Assembly (NCBI GenBank): GCA_011390955.1
Contig: JAABRM010000018.1
Location: 62,001 to 126,000, forward strand
DNA length: 64,000 nt
Reading direction: 5' to 3'
Origin: Oscillatoriales cyanobacterium
GTDB taxonomy: Bacteria; Cyanobacteriota; Cyanobacteriia; Cyanobacteriales; Laspinemataceae
This document shows positions 1 to 10,356 of the stretch, one piece after another. A program made the position numbers and the translations under genes. The notes beneath the pieces were generated by a model. It was not told the DNA's origin. It saw only the letters and a program-made list of their open reading frames with translations, and made no database searches. The stretch's first letter is position 1, and every line of letters starts with the position of its first letter.

Positions 1-216
1 TTCGGGAAATTCATAACCAGTTTTCGTCGCGAATTCCCGTAGTTTAATCCGCACAGTTTCTAAAGCATTGTTATGTTGGCGATCGCTGTTCAATAGTTTT
101 TCATCGCGATCGCTCGCCCCCACCCCTGGATACTGTACCAAAGTCGCAATCAGTAACAAGAGGCGATCGAATGCCTGCTGGTCAGAATGTGAGTGTAGAG
201 TGGGTTTTTTTGCCAT
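1..216 (-). CDS. N-terminal part of a putative regulator, cut by the window edge
   Basis: Reading the minus strand from ATG at 216 gives 72 codons without a stop up to the window edge, starting MAKKPTLHSHSDQQAFDRLL. The stretch with LLLIATLVQYPGVG followed by a helical segment resembles the start of cyanobacterial WYL-domain regulators that sit beside CRISPR loci, but the WYL part lies outside the window, so this is only a suggestion. It is transcribed away from the cmr operon. The first 24 or so codons are repeated at 2186-2269 as a broken copy, so this locus has been rearranged. The alternative ATG at 226 runs into a stop after 14 codons and was not used. Confidence 0.5.
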   Translation of the reverse strand, partial: MAKKPTLHSHSDQQAFDRLLLLIATLVQYPGVGASDRDEKLLNSDRQHNNALETVRIKLREFATKTGYEFPE

Positions 217-263
217 TAGTCTTCATCCTTTTTTTCTCCGACCCCGCGAAATGTAACGCAATA
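146..263. repeat. 118-bp direct repeat, copy A
   Basis: This segment, covering the start codon and upstream region of the minus-strand gene at 1-216, recurs at 2199-2316 with the same length and only a few mismatches. The two copies bracket the small gene pair and the group II intron. Confidence 0.85.
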
Positions 264-436
264 GGGAATAAACAACAAAAAATCGGGCGATCGCCCTTAA
301 AGTCAGAGGTTGATGATATGATATTTATACCAGCAGCCAGCCATAAAATAAATTCCCAGATATTTTGAGTCTGTGTTTAATCAAGATTGTGTATAGAATC
401 ATACAGATTATCGACTGAGGTAATTTTAAGCGTTAT

Positions 437-634
437 ATGGGGAAAAGCCATTTTAAAAAAGCAATCTCCTCTTTGCAAGGTCGGATTGCCGAACATGAAA
501 CAAAAATTAGATTAGAATTGGAAAAGCCATTGCCCGATCGAGGATTAATTAACCATTGGCAAAAAGAAATTAAAGCGTTTGAAAAAGGAATTCAGCAAGC
601 ATTAAAAAGATTAGGAAAAGAATCATGCAACTAA
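437..634 (+). CDS. Small coiled-coil hypothetical protein
   Basis: This 65-residue charged, helical protein contains LQGRIAEHETKIRLELEKP and an HWQKEIKAFEKGI segment. Small proteins of this look are common in cyanobacteria and often precede a second small gene. It overlaps the next ORF by 10 bp (ATG at 625, stop at 632-634), which indicates translational coupling. A toxin-antitoxin-like or accessory role is possible, but I recognise no catalytic motif and assign no function. Confidence 0.6.
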   Translation: MGKSHFKKAISSLQGRIAEHETKIRLELEKPLPDRGLINHWQKEIKAFEKGIQQALKRLGKESCN

Positions 635-879
635 CCCCCAGAAAAATCAGCACTCAAAACCCAACACTCAATCACTTGATTCTTGAATTACAAGAAGAAT
701 GTCAAAATGTTCTTTCTTTAATTCATCAGTTACAGCTATCTGAGTTAAGCGATCGGCAAAAAGGTGAAATTTTATCAGAATTACTGGTGGCTTCCATTCA
801 TCTACATTCTCATTGTGATGAAGACTGGCAAAATTTAATTTCTGACGAGTTAGAACGTTTAACGGATGATGATGCCTAA
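625..879 (+). CDS. Small acidic hypothetical protein
   Basis: This 84-residue helical, acidic protein ends in ERLTDDDA. It overlaps the preceding gene by 10 bp and is almost certainly cotranslated with it. It has no transmembrane segment and no recognised motif. The pair lies between the two copies of the 118-bp repeat, upstream of the CRISPR effector operon. Function is unknown. Confidence 0.6.
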   Translation: MQLTPRKISTQNPTLNHLILELQEECQNVLSLIHQLQLSELSDRQKGEILSELLVASIHLHSHCDEDWQNLISDELERLTDDDA

Positions 880-1071
880 GATCGATTTTTTGGGTCGCCA
901 TATAACTGAAATAGGGGCAATTGATGAATTGTTTCTATTTCAGAGAAAATCTCAGCAAATTACTGCTGATTTATGTTTATTTCAAGTAAGATTGACAAAA
1001 TCATACGGGGCGCAAGCATTGCGCCCTCAGAGCTTTGTATAGTATTTTCAGATAACAATGATACATTATTT

Positions 1072-1255
1072 TGTAGGTTGGGTTGAGGAACGAAACCCAA
1101 CATTACAATCATTACAGGCAATAAACCGGGTTTAGTCACATATAGCGCTCTCCAATAGATGTATCACTTTTTTTTGAAATTACTATATCAATCACAATTG
1201 AAATAATTATAACGATTCTAATAATGTTGGGTTTCGTTTCTCAACCCAACCTACA
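1072..1255. repeat. Inverted repeat pair next to the group II intron
   Basis: The arms at 1072-1106 and 1221-1255 are nearly perfect reverse complements over 35 nt. Each arm is itself a hairpin (GGGTT...AACCC). The group II intron ends one base outside the second arm, so the repeat may be its insertion target. Confidence 0.7.
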
Positions 1256-1256
1256 G

Positions 1257-2088
<832 letters not shown>

Positions 2089-2146
2089 GTTACAGAATAA
2101 TATATCACTCTTATTTGAAATGGCTATAAATCTGTCAAATATAAAA

Positions 2147-2179
2147 GGTTCGGTTTCTCCTCAAGCAAAATCAAAGAAA
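2147..2179 (+). pseudogene. Short cmr2-like fragment upstream of cmr2
   Basis: These 33 bases match 2678-2710 inside cmr2 (codons around VSPKAKSKK) with two mismatches. The match ends beside the broken copy of the regulator gene, which suggests a scar of an earlier duplication or deletion at the head of the operon. Confidence 0.5.
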
Positions 2180-2185
2180 TACAAT

Positions 2186-2269
2186 TTATTGCAGAATAGC
2201 AATCAGTAACAAACGGCGATCGAATGCCTGCTGGTCAGAATGTGAGTGTAGAGTGGGTTTTTTCGCCAT
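2186..2269 (-). pseudogene. Truncated copy of the regulator-like gene at 1-216
   Basis: From ATG at 2269 the minus strand reads MAKKPTLHSHSDQQAFDRR and stops after 27 codons. It matches the start of the gene at 1-216 and then diverges at the cmr2-like fragment. It lies in copy B of the 118-bp repeat. Confidence 0.7.
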
Positions 2270-2316
2270 TGGTCTTCATCCTTTTTTTCTCCGACCCCGC
2301 GAAATGTAACGCGATA
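2199..2316. repeat. 118-bp direct repeat, copy B
   Basis: Second copy of 146-263, same orientation and length with a few substitutions. It places a duplicate of the regulator gene's 5' end about 240 bp upstream of cmr2. Confidence 0.85.
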
Positions 2317-2551
2317 TTGATTATTTTTCACAAAAATTGATAAAACTTAATCTAGATAAACGTTTCAGCGATTCTTAAAAAAATCAGTAATTATTGGCAA
2401 ATTTGAGACAACCGGGCTTGTCCTCTGATATGTTTAACGAAACAGGGGCGAAGCATTCGCGATTAAGTATCCTAAATACTCTCTAAATATTCATCGTCAA
2501 TCGACAAGATATATCCGCGAATCCTTCGCGCTTACGGACAGCATAAAAAAT

Positions 2552-5500
2552 ATGACAAATACACCCTTTTGGCAAGCAAAAATTTGGGGTCTACTCCATG
2601 ATCCCGCGTTGAAAGCATTACACGATCGCTCTGGTAGAGGAGAAGAAGGGCCTTGGCAGGTACTCCAATGTATGACAGGTTGGGTTTCTCCTAAAGCAAA
2701 ATCAAAGAAAGATGCTCAATATTGTACCAAATGGCTCGAACAAATTGCTTTATCTGACCTAATTGCTTCAGCGAGCGATCGCGCTGCCATTGGTCGATTA
2801 CCTGCTACTACGGCTATTGATTATAATACAGCAGGGATAGAAATTCGCCATTTATTATCAGGAGCAAAGCAAACCCTAAAACTTGGACAATGGCATGATT
2901 TTTTAATCGATTGGAAAAATAAACGAGGTGAAGAACTTCTAAAAATAGAAGATATTTTAATTCCCGAATCAATTCGGAAATGTGAAGATGCCAGAAAAGT
3001 TTATTGGTGGTTATGGCGCTGCTATCCTGTGGCATTAGCACAAGCATTTGACCGAGAAGATACTAGAGAAAATCATATTCTCAATGAGCCTTGTTTACCC
3101 TTATTACCCGCAGAAACTCGGATTCCTGATGCCTCAGTTTGGAGTCATACCACCATGACTTCGGCATTAGCTGGTGCTTTGGCAGGTTATCATCAGGATA
3201 CTGATACTTATCCCCCCAAAGGAGCCAGAAAAGGCAAGGCTTATTATCAGTCTCGGCCTTATGTTAGCATCTTTAGCTTTACCCCAGTGCAAGAACTGAT
3301 TAAAGCTAGTCGAAAAATGCGAGATTTTTGGGCAGGTTCTTGGTTATTGCATTATCTTTCGGCTAAGGTTTCTTGGGCGATCGCGTGGCAATATGGCCCC
3401 GATACTTTGCTCTATCCTTGTTTATATGCTCAACCGCTAATTGACCTATGGCTATTAGAAGCATATCCTGATTTTCAAGAATGGATTACACCGCCAACGG
3501 AACGGCAATTACTCACCGCTGGATTTCCTAATGTGTTAGTGACAATTTTGCCGGATAATGGCGACCATTCCACCGATGCTAAGGTGAAAAATCCAGTCAA
3601 AGCAGCGATGCAATTTGCGGAACAAACTCTGCATCAAGAATGGCTTAATTTAGGGCGTCAGGTTCTCGCAGATTTACAAGACCCAACCAAGGGCAAACCT
3701 TGGATGCCAGAGTTAAATCCCCATACTTGGGAAGATTGGCTGAAAGCCCAATGGCAAACTTACTGGACAGCTTTACCCATTGGCGATCGCGACTCAGAAT
3801 TGCATCAGTCACCCCGGAAAGAAGCAGAATATAAAGCATGGGAAAAGAAACAGAATGATTTTGCCCGCCCTAAACCAGAATTGCTGGTAGAACCGGAGGC
3901 TAATTTTGTTAAAGCCACCTATGAATCAGGAGTCAAAGAAGATTGGCAAAATCGCCATGAATCAAATTACTCTCATAAGTCCCATAAAGTCCGACAACCT
4001 AATCTAAATGTGGGGTCATGGTGGGGGAATATTTTTGACCAAACCCGCTTTGCTTTAACAGCGGTAAAAAATGCCCGAATTTGGGAGATACCCACCGCTT
4101 TTGGGCCGCGTTCGACTATTTCGGGAATTGGTCCAGTAGTTCATTCTGGTAATGATTGGGTGACAGAAGGAGACACCCAAAATGATTGGCAACGGCAAGT
4201 GGGTTTATTTGATGGCATTGAAGAATTAAATGCCACGGAAGTCCTGAAACGAGGATTGCATCGAATATTGCCTAACTTGTTGCAGCGTTCTGAAATTAAA
4301 TTGGAGTTATATTATCCAGACTTATGTTCGGGGGTTGCCGGTTGGCTAAAACTGCATCCTGAAGCCTTAGAATATTATCAAAAAGCTTGTGATAAGATTA
4401 GCCAGGAGTTTAATTGGATAAATCCCCATCAACCTTGGGGTATTCCTTGGGTTTCCAGCAATCATCCAGACTGGCAAAATCCCCGGTTGCTGAATGCAGG
4501 CTGGTTAATCGAAGATTTTGAACCAAAACCAATCAATTCTGATGAATTGTTGACCAAAACTCAACAAAAAAACCAAAAGCAAGCTGAATTGAAACGACTG
4601 CGGGAATCTATTGCCAAACAGTTTGCCCCAGGAAATAATCCCACGGACTGGTATGCGATCGCTGCTGGTGATGGGGATGGGATGAGTAATTGGCTGAAAG
4701 GCCAACCTTTGAAAAATTATTCTGACTATATTCCTGATGCTTTGCCGCCGAAAATTGAGAAATTATCGGATGACTTAAAAGAACCGTTTCAAGAGTTTCT
4801 GGAATGTAAAAAACGGATGGGGCCTGCCACTCACAATGCCTTGAGTCGGGCTTTACTGGACTTCTCTAATCAACTGCTGCCCTATTTAACAGAAGTTCGC
4901 TATGCTGGGCGCTTAATTTATGGCGGTGGCGACGATGTTCTCGCTTATACTAATATGTGGGAATGGGATCGATGGTTATGGGATATTCGCCAATGTTTTC
5001 GCGGGGCAGATGACCCAAAACAAGAGTTTATTAGTGAGGGCGATTATTGGCGTTGGAATAGTGGAGACTTGCCTAAAAATATTCAAGAACGTCCTTTATT
5101 TACGATGGGTAGTTGTGCTACGATTAGTTTTGGCATTGTGTTAGCCCATCATTCCGTCCCTTTAGCCATTGCCCTAGAAAATCTTTGGCAGGCAGAAGAG
5201 TCTGCTAAAGACCATAAAACTCCCAATAATCAGAAAAAAGATGCGGTACAAGTGCGGGTACTTTATGGCAATGGCAATGTTCTCAAAGCAACTGCCAAAT
5301 TTGAGGTATTTGATTCATGGCGATCGCTGTTAAATGGCGAGCAATTCGAGCAATTAGATAGTGCTTTATTTGAGCAAGCCGCAACCGTATGGGGTCAGCA
5401 TCCTGTACCAGTGAAAGATGCGATCGCGCCTTGGACAAATGCCTTTTGCAGCCGTCGGGAAGTGTTCAAAGGTGATGAAACCTTACAACGTAATTTTCAA

Positions 5501-5632
5501 GTAGCTTTGTGTAATTTCTTGACCAAGCTTTTTGAAACAACAGACACCGAAGACTGCGATCGAGAAGTCCAAAACTGGTTAAAAGTTGCTGCCTTTGTTT
5601 TACGACAACGAAACATTAAATTTTCTGTCTAA
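2552..5632 (+). CDS. cmr2: Cas10/Cmr2, large subunit of the type III-B effector
   Basis: This 1026-residue protein is the signature subunit of Cmr complexes. An HD dyad (H16-D17 in LLHDPALKAL) marks the N-terminal nuclease domain. The palm polymerase motif GGGDD is at about residues 791-795, inside YGGGDDVLAY, and GDGDGM earlier in the chain fits the first palm domain. In this family, target RNA binding switches on cyclic oligoadenylate synthesis and sometimes DNase activity. Both active-site motifs look intact here. It is the first gene of the effector operon and is followed by a 160-bp repeat-filled gap before cmr3. No strong ribosome binding site is visible before ATG 2552. Confidence 0.96.
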   Translation: MTNTPFWQAKIWGLLHDPALKALHDRSGRGEEGPWQVLQCMTGWVSPKAKSKKDAQYCTKWLEQIALSDLIASASDRAAIGRLPATTAIDYNTAGIEIRHLLSGAKQTLKLGQWHDFLIDWKNKRGEELLKIEDILIPESIRKCEDARKVYWWLWRCYPVALAQAFDREDTRENHILNEPCLPLLPAETRIPDASVWSHTTMTSALAGALAGYHQDTDTYPPKGARKGKAYYQSRPYVSIFSFTPVQELIKASRKMRDFWAGSWLLHYLSAKVSWAIAWQYGPDTLLYPCLYAQPLIDLWLLEAYPDFQEWITPPTERQLLTAGFPNVLVTILPDNGDHSTDAKVKNPVKAAMQFAEQTLHQEWLNLGRQVLADLQDPTKGKPWMPELNPHTWEDWLKAQWQTYWTALPIGDRDSELHQSPRKEAEYKAWEKKQNDFARPKPELLVEPEANFVKATYESGVKEDWQNRHESNYSHKSHKVRQPNLNVGSWWGNIFDQTRFALTAVKNARIWEIPTAFGPRSTISGIGPVVHSGNDWVTEGDTQNDWQRQVGLFDGIEELNATEVLKRGLHRILPNLLQRSEIKLELYYPDLCSGVAGWLKLHPEALEYYQKACDKISQEFNWINPHQPWGIPWVSSNHPDWQNPRLLNAGWLIEDFEPKPINSDELLTKTQQKNQKQAELKRLRESIAKQFAPGNNPTDWYAIAAGDGDGMSNWLKGQPLKNYSDYIPDALPPKIEKLSDDLKEPFQEFLECKKRMGPATHNALSRALLDFSNQLLPYLTEVRYAGRLIYGGGDDVLAYTNMWEWDRWLWDIRQCFRGADDPKQEFISEGDYWRWNSGDLPKNIQERPLFTMGSCATISFGIVLAHHSVPLAIALENLWQAEESAKDHKTPNNQKKDAVQVRVLYGNGNVLKATAKFEVFDSWRSLLNGEQFEQLDSALFEQAATVWGQHPVPVKDAIAPWTNAFCSRREVFKGDETLQRNFQVALCNFLTKLFETTDTEDCDREVQNWLKVAAFVLRQRNIKFSV

Positions 5633-5639
5633 ACGCAAA

Positions 5640-6960
<1,321 letters not shown>

Positions 6961-6966
6961 AATAAA

Positions 6967-7836
6967 ATGACTGATTTTAGAGTAGGTTATCTTTACAGTT
7001 TGGCTCCTATTCACTGTGGAGGCGAAGGCAACTTAGGCAATATTTTAGAAATTGCCCGCGAAGTTCACACGAATTTTCCTTATATTCCTGGATCTTCTTT
7101 ACGAGGCAGTTTACGAGATGAAGTTTTGAATACATCTGGTCAAAATATTACCGATACTTTATTTGGCAAAGAATTAAATGATGGTGGACAAATGGGGGTT
7201 CACCAAGCGTGGTTTGGCGATGCTCGATTATTATGGGTGCCCATGCGAACTATGTCTAGTAGTCAACAAGATGTTTTTACTTGGGTAAGCTGTCATTCTT
7301 TAATTCGCGACCATGCTTTATTGGCGAATTTGCCAGGAGTTACATTTCCGAATCATGCGGTAGGAACGAAACCGGGGAACTATACGATCGCCGATGCTAC
7401 ATTAAACGTAGTTCAATTAAGTGATTCTGAGAAAAAGGCGATCGCCTTGGCTGGAAATTGGCCTGATTCATTGAAAAATTCCATCGCTACCACATGGGAA
7501 AAAAGCTTAATTGTGCTGCCTGATGCAGATTTTCAAGTGTTGATGGAGCATTCACTCTGGACTCAGGTACGGAATAAAATTCAAGAAGGAGAGAAAGGAG
7601 CAACTTCTGAAGGTTCTGCCGAAGTTTTTTGGACTGATGTTTGTATTCCCCGCGATACAATTTTCTATTATTCCTGGGGATACAGTTTGCTGAAAAATAA
7701 CCCCGTCACTCAAACCGAACATAATGCATTAATCACCGTTTTACAAAGCTTAATCCAAGTTGGCGGTCAAGCGAATATCGGACGAGGTTGGGCACAAAGT
7801 TGGGTGGCAAATAATTCTGCCCCTAACGGTATTTAA
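6967..7836 (+). CDS. cmr4: Cmr4, backbone RAMP subunit; catalytic Asp appears absent
   Basis: This 289-residue Cas7-family backbone protein contains the Cmr4 stretch FPYIPGSSLRGSLRDEV and a C-terminal glycine-rich loop (GGQANIGRGW). Cmr4 polymerises along the crRNA and normally cuts target RNA every six nucleotides. In active Cmr4 proteins the loop reads about VDLPIQRE, with a catalytic Asp five residues before the Arg. Here the matching segment is NILEIARE (residues 25-32), so Ile26 takes the Asp position, by my eye alignment. If correct, target RNA slicing would be lost while RNA recognition and Cas10 signalling could remain. Confidence 0.92.
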   Translation: MTDFRVGYLYSLAPIHCGGEGNLGNILEIAREVHTNFPYIPGSSLRGSLRDEVLNTSGQNITDTLFGKELNDGGQMGVHQAWFGDARLLWVPMRTMSSSQQDVFTWVSCHSLIRDHALLANLPGVTFPNHAVGTKPGNYTIADATLNVVQLSDSEKKAIALAGNWPDSLKNSIATTWEKSLIVLPDADFQVLMEHSLWTQVRNKIQEGEKGATSEGSAEVFWTDVCIPRDTIFYYSWGYSLLKNNPVTQTEHNALITVLQSLIQVGGQANIGRGWAQSWVANNSAPNGI

Positions 7837-7850
7837 TTTAATTGAACAAT

Positions 7851-7905
7851 TACCAGTATTAGTAGGGTGTCATTCCGAACGGTAATGCACCAAATAATAC
7901 TGGTA
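7851..7905. repeat. Hairpin between cmr4 and cmr5
   Basis: A perfect 10-bp inverted repeat, TACCAGTATT at 7851-7860 and AATACTGGTA at 7896-7905, encloses 35 nt. It lies in the 115-bp gap between cmr4 and cmr5 and has no T-run, so a processing or mRNA-stability element is more likely than a terminator. Confidence 0.65.
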
Positions 7906-7951
7906 AGAACATCTGCATAATTTACGAACAAGTTAAGCTAAACAGGAGTCG

Positions 7952-8512
7952 ATGATGCCTAGCAATAAAAATAAAAAAAAGAAATCTTCTCAGTTTCCCA
8001 GCCAACAAACCACGCCACCTTCAGGGAAATCTGTAAGCGATCGCCCCAATAATTCACAAGGGCAAATTAGTCAAGATTCAATGACAACTCACTCTATTTC
8101 CAGCAGTATTAAACCGGAACAAATGAGTCTGACTGCTCATGCTCAGATTCAGAAATATTTGCAAACCACGAACAAAACCGACATGGAGAAAGAAGACTTA
8201 AACGCTGTGTTGCGACTGTCTCAGCATTTACGATTATTTGGCTTAGTCTCTGCGGTGGGATATGTGAATCAGCAAAATGCTCAAGAAGGCAAAGTGCGCG
8301 ATCGCACCGTTCCGGTTTGGTCATCTTTATTAGGGCAAATGCTCGGTAAAGAAATTGACCATAAAAATGCTCAACAGCGACGAGAACTGATGGAAACCGT
8401 GGTCAACATGGCCCGAAATGAACCGAAAAAATATATGGCCAGTTGGCGTCAGTCCATGACCTTAGCAGAACATTGGAATTTTTGGGCAAGAGCATACGCG
8501 AAGGGGGAATAA
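7952..8512 (+). CDS. cmr5: Cmr5, small subunit of the Cmr effector, with extended N-terminus
   Basis: The C-terminal part, from about residue 60, is helical (LRLSQHLRLFGLVSAVGYVN) and matches the Cmr5 small-subunit fold that lines the complex opposite the backbone. The first 55 residues form a Lys/Ser/Pro/Gln-rich low-complexity tail, making this longer (186 residues) than typical Cmr5. The ribosome binding site AGGAG at 7944-7948 fits the second ATG (7955) better than the first (7952). The stop codon overlaps the next ATG (TAATG at 8510-8514), so cmr5 and the next gene are translationally coupled. Confidence 0.88.
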   Translation: MMPSNKNKKKKSSQFPSQQTTPPSGKSVSDRPNNSQGQISQDSMTTHSISSSIKPEQMSLTAHAQIQKYLQTTNKTDMEKEDLNAVLRLSQHLRLFGLVSAVGYVNQQNAQEGKVRDRTVPVWSSLLGQMLGKEIDHKNAQQRRELMETVVNMARNEPKKYMASWRQSMTLAEHWNFWARAYAKGE

Positions 8513-10269
8513 TGTACAGCGGCACTCGATTAATAGAATTGCTCGAACAGCAACATCAAGCCCGTAACCAAGCGGACTTATTTCAAAAAGGAATATTTGC
8601 CATTCAATGGCGGGCAAAAGTGGGGTCTTTTCCTCACCCAGATGTCGAAACTATTGTTTCAGCGGGGGAACCTTGTGGGGCATTTCGTCCTAAATCAGGA
8701 TGTCCTCGTGAGTTGAGTCGTCCTGAAGAAAAACGCAATTTGGGTGAGAATTTAAAATATTTTCCTGGCTTACCTTTAAATGGTTATATTCCCGGTTCGG
8801 CCATTCGGGGATTAGTGCGGTCTTGGGCAAAACAACGCCCGGAGATTAAACCCCGAATGTTTCAGCTACTTGGTTATCAAGATGATGACAAAATTCAGTC
8901 TGGGAAAATCGAATTTCTCGATGCTTGGCCGGAAAAACCGACTCAGTTAACCCTAGATATTGTCAATCCACAACAAGAGTTTCAAGTTTACCACCAAGGA
9001 CAAGGAACGCCATTATCTTTTTATACTTTGGGAAATGGGGAAAAAACGATTCCGGTAACGGTGGCCATTCGCGGCATTCCCGGAAAAACCACCGCAGCAG
9101 AAGTGGCGGAAGTTTGGGACTGGGTACAGCAAGCAATAACGCTTTATGGCGTTGGCAGTCGCACCGCTTCGGGATATGGTGCGATTAAAGCGAAAAATCA
9201 AGGGAAAAATCAAGATGCACCCAAGATAATTCCTGACCCTGGTTATACCCAAAAAGAGTTTAATTTTATCCTCTATAGCCAAGGTTCCTATGGGGCAGAT
9301 AATCAGCCGAATTCTTCGCCACAGTTGCGTCCCACTCATTGGCGAGGTTGGTTGCGGTCTTGGGTTTTACGGTTTTTGTTAGGGGTAATGTCCGAGCAAA
9401 ATGCTCAAGCTACATTAGCCGAATTAATGGGAACTTTGGAACCCGATAGTCGCAAAGGCTGCCTGCGCTTGGAAATGATTCAAGGGTCAACTTGGGGCGA
9501 ACGTTCTCAGGACTCACCCCGTTTTTACGCTTGGAAAGGAAAGTTAGTGCTGACGGCTCCCAAAGATACTTTAAATCAAATTATCTTGCCGATCGTTCAG
9601 TTTGCGGTCATGGCTGGGGGTGTCGGTCGCGGTTGGCGTCGTCCGTTGCATATTTTCCGAACGGATAAAGGTTATGAAGCAGCCCGAGGAACAGACTTAA
9701 CTTTAACTCATCAAGTCAAAGATCAGAACAGCGATCGCATGAAGCTCGTTAAATATGGCTTAGGGGTTAAGCCAGAAAAATGGCAACAAACTTATGACAA
9801 ATGGGTGCAAGCAGTTCAGCAGCAATGGCCAAATCGCATCGCTATTGGACAGAACGATCGCCAACCTTGGGAAATTTTTTCTCCCAATACTTGCTCGGTT
9901 TATATCGTACCGGGGCCGCATACCAACCCAGTTAATACAACAGAGATTGAATGGTTAGAAACTTATCCTCAAAGGACTCGCGGAGATGGAGTGAATTTGA
10001 TTTACCAAGAAACGCACCCTCAAAATTATAAGCGAAATTCAGAAATGGGTGGAAATGCCGGGAATGGCGGGTCTTCTTGCTCTTGGGCAAGTATTAAACG
10101 AGTGAATATTCCTAACGCTGAAGCAGAAACCGACTGTCAAGAAATTGTTTGCTTATTTCTGGGCGGTCAAAATGCCAATGCCAACCATGTGCGATCGCGC
10201 TTTCTTAAAGACTTAGGCAAAATGCAAGGTGGGGTTCATTTATTTGGGATACCTGCCCCACAGACGTAA
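8512..10269 (+). CDS. Double-RAMP Cmr protein, probable Cmr6-Cmr1 fusion
   Basis: From ATG 8512 the protein has 585 residues, about twice the usual Cmr6 length. The first half carries a RAMP signature (GYIPGSAIRGLVRSW, residues 91-105) and a glycine-rich loop GVGSRTASGYG (213-223). The second half starts over with RPTHWRGWLRSWVLRFLLG, a Cmr1-like RG-LR-W pattern, then LAELMGTLE resembling the Cmr1 LFGS region, and a second glycine-rich stretch GGVGRGWRR. No separate cmr1 gene exists in the operon, so I infer that Cmr6 (N-half) and Cmr1-like (C-half) functions are fused. The longer reading frame upstream of 8512 overlaps cmr5 and was not used. The start overlaps the cmr5 stop by one base. Confidence 0.85.
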   Translation: MYSGTRLIELLEQQHQARNQADLFQKGIFAIQWRAKVGSFPHPDVETIVSAGEPCGAFRPKSGCPRELSRPEEKRNLGENLKYFPGLPLNGYIPGSAIRGLVRSWAKQRPEIKPRMFQLLGYQDDDKIQSGKIEFLDAWPEKPTQLTLDIVNPQQEFQVYHQGQGTPLSFYTLGNGEKTIPVTVAIRGIPGKTTAAEVAEVWDWVQQAITLYGVGSRTASGYGAIKAKNQGKNQDAPKIIPDPGYTQKEFNFILYSQGSYGADNQPNSSPQLRPTHWRGWLRSWVLRFLLGVMSEQNAQATLAELMGTLEPDSRKGCLRLEMIQGSTWGERSQDSPRFYAWKGKLVLTAPKDTLNQIILPIVQFAVMAGGVGRGWRRPLHIFRTDKGYEAARGTDLTLTHQVKDQNSDRMKLVKYGLGVKPEKWQQTYDKWVQAVQQQWPNRIAIGQNDRQPWEIFSPNTCSVYIVPGPHTNPVNTTEIEWLETYPQRTRGDGVNLIYQETHPQNYKRNSEMGGNAGNGGSSCSWASIKRVNIPNAEAETDCQEIVCLFLGGQNANANHVRSRFLKDLGKMQGGVHLFGIPAPQT

Positions 10270-10286
10270 TTTTTTCAACTTGGTAA

Positions 10287-10327
10287 GCAATGCCCACTGA
10301 TATTTGTTAATAATTGATGGGCATTGC
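10287..10327. repeat. Hairpin between the RAMP gene and the CARF-HEPN gene
   Basis: A perfect 10-bp inverted repeat, GCAATGCCCA at 10287-10296 and TGGGCATTGC at 10318-10327, encloses a 21-nt loop. It overlaps the earliest possible start of the downstream frame, which favours the later ATG at 10357. It may separate effector and accessory expression. Confidence 0.7.
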
Positions 10328-10356
10328 CACCCGACATCTATCTATTTAAGGGAAAA

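Noticed and set aside
8443-8511. Longer N-terminus for the double-RAMP protein
   Set aside because: It overlaps the cmr5 C-terminus, and ATG 8512 shares its first base with the cmr5 stop, a normal coupled start.
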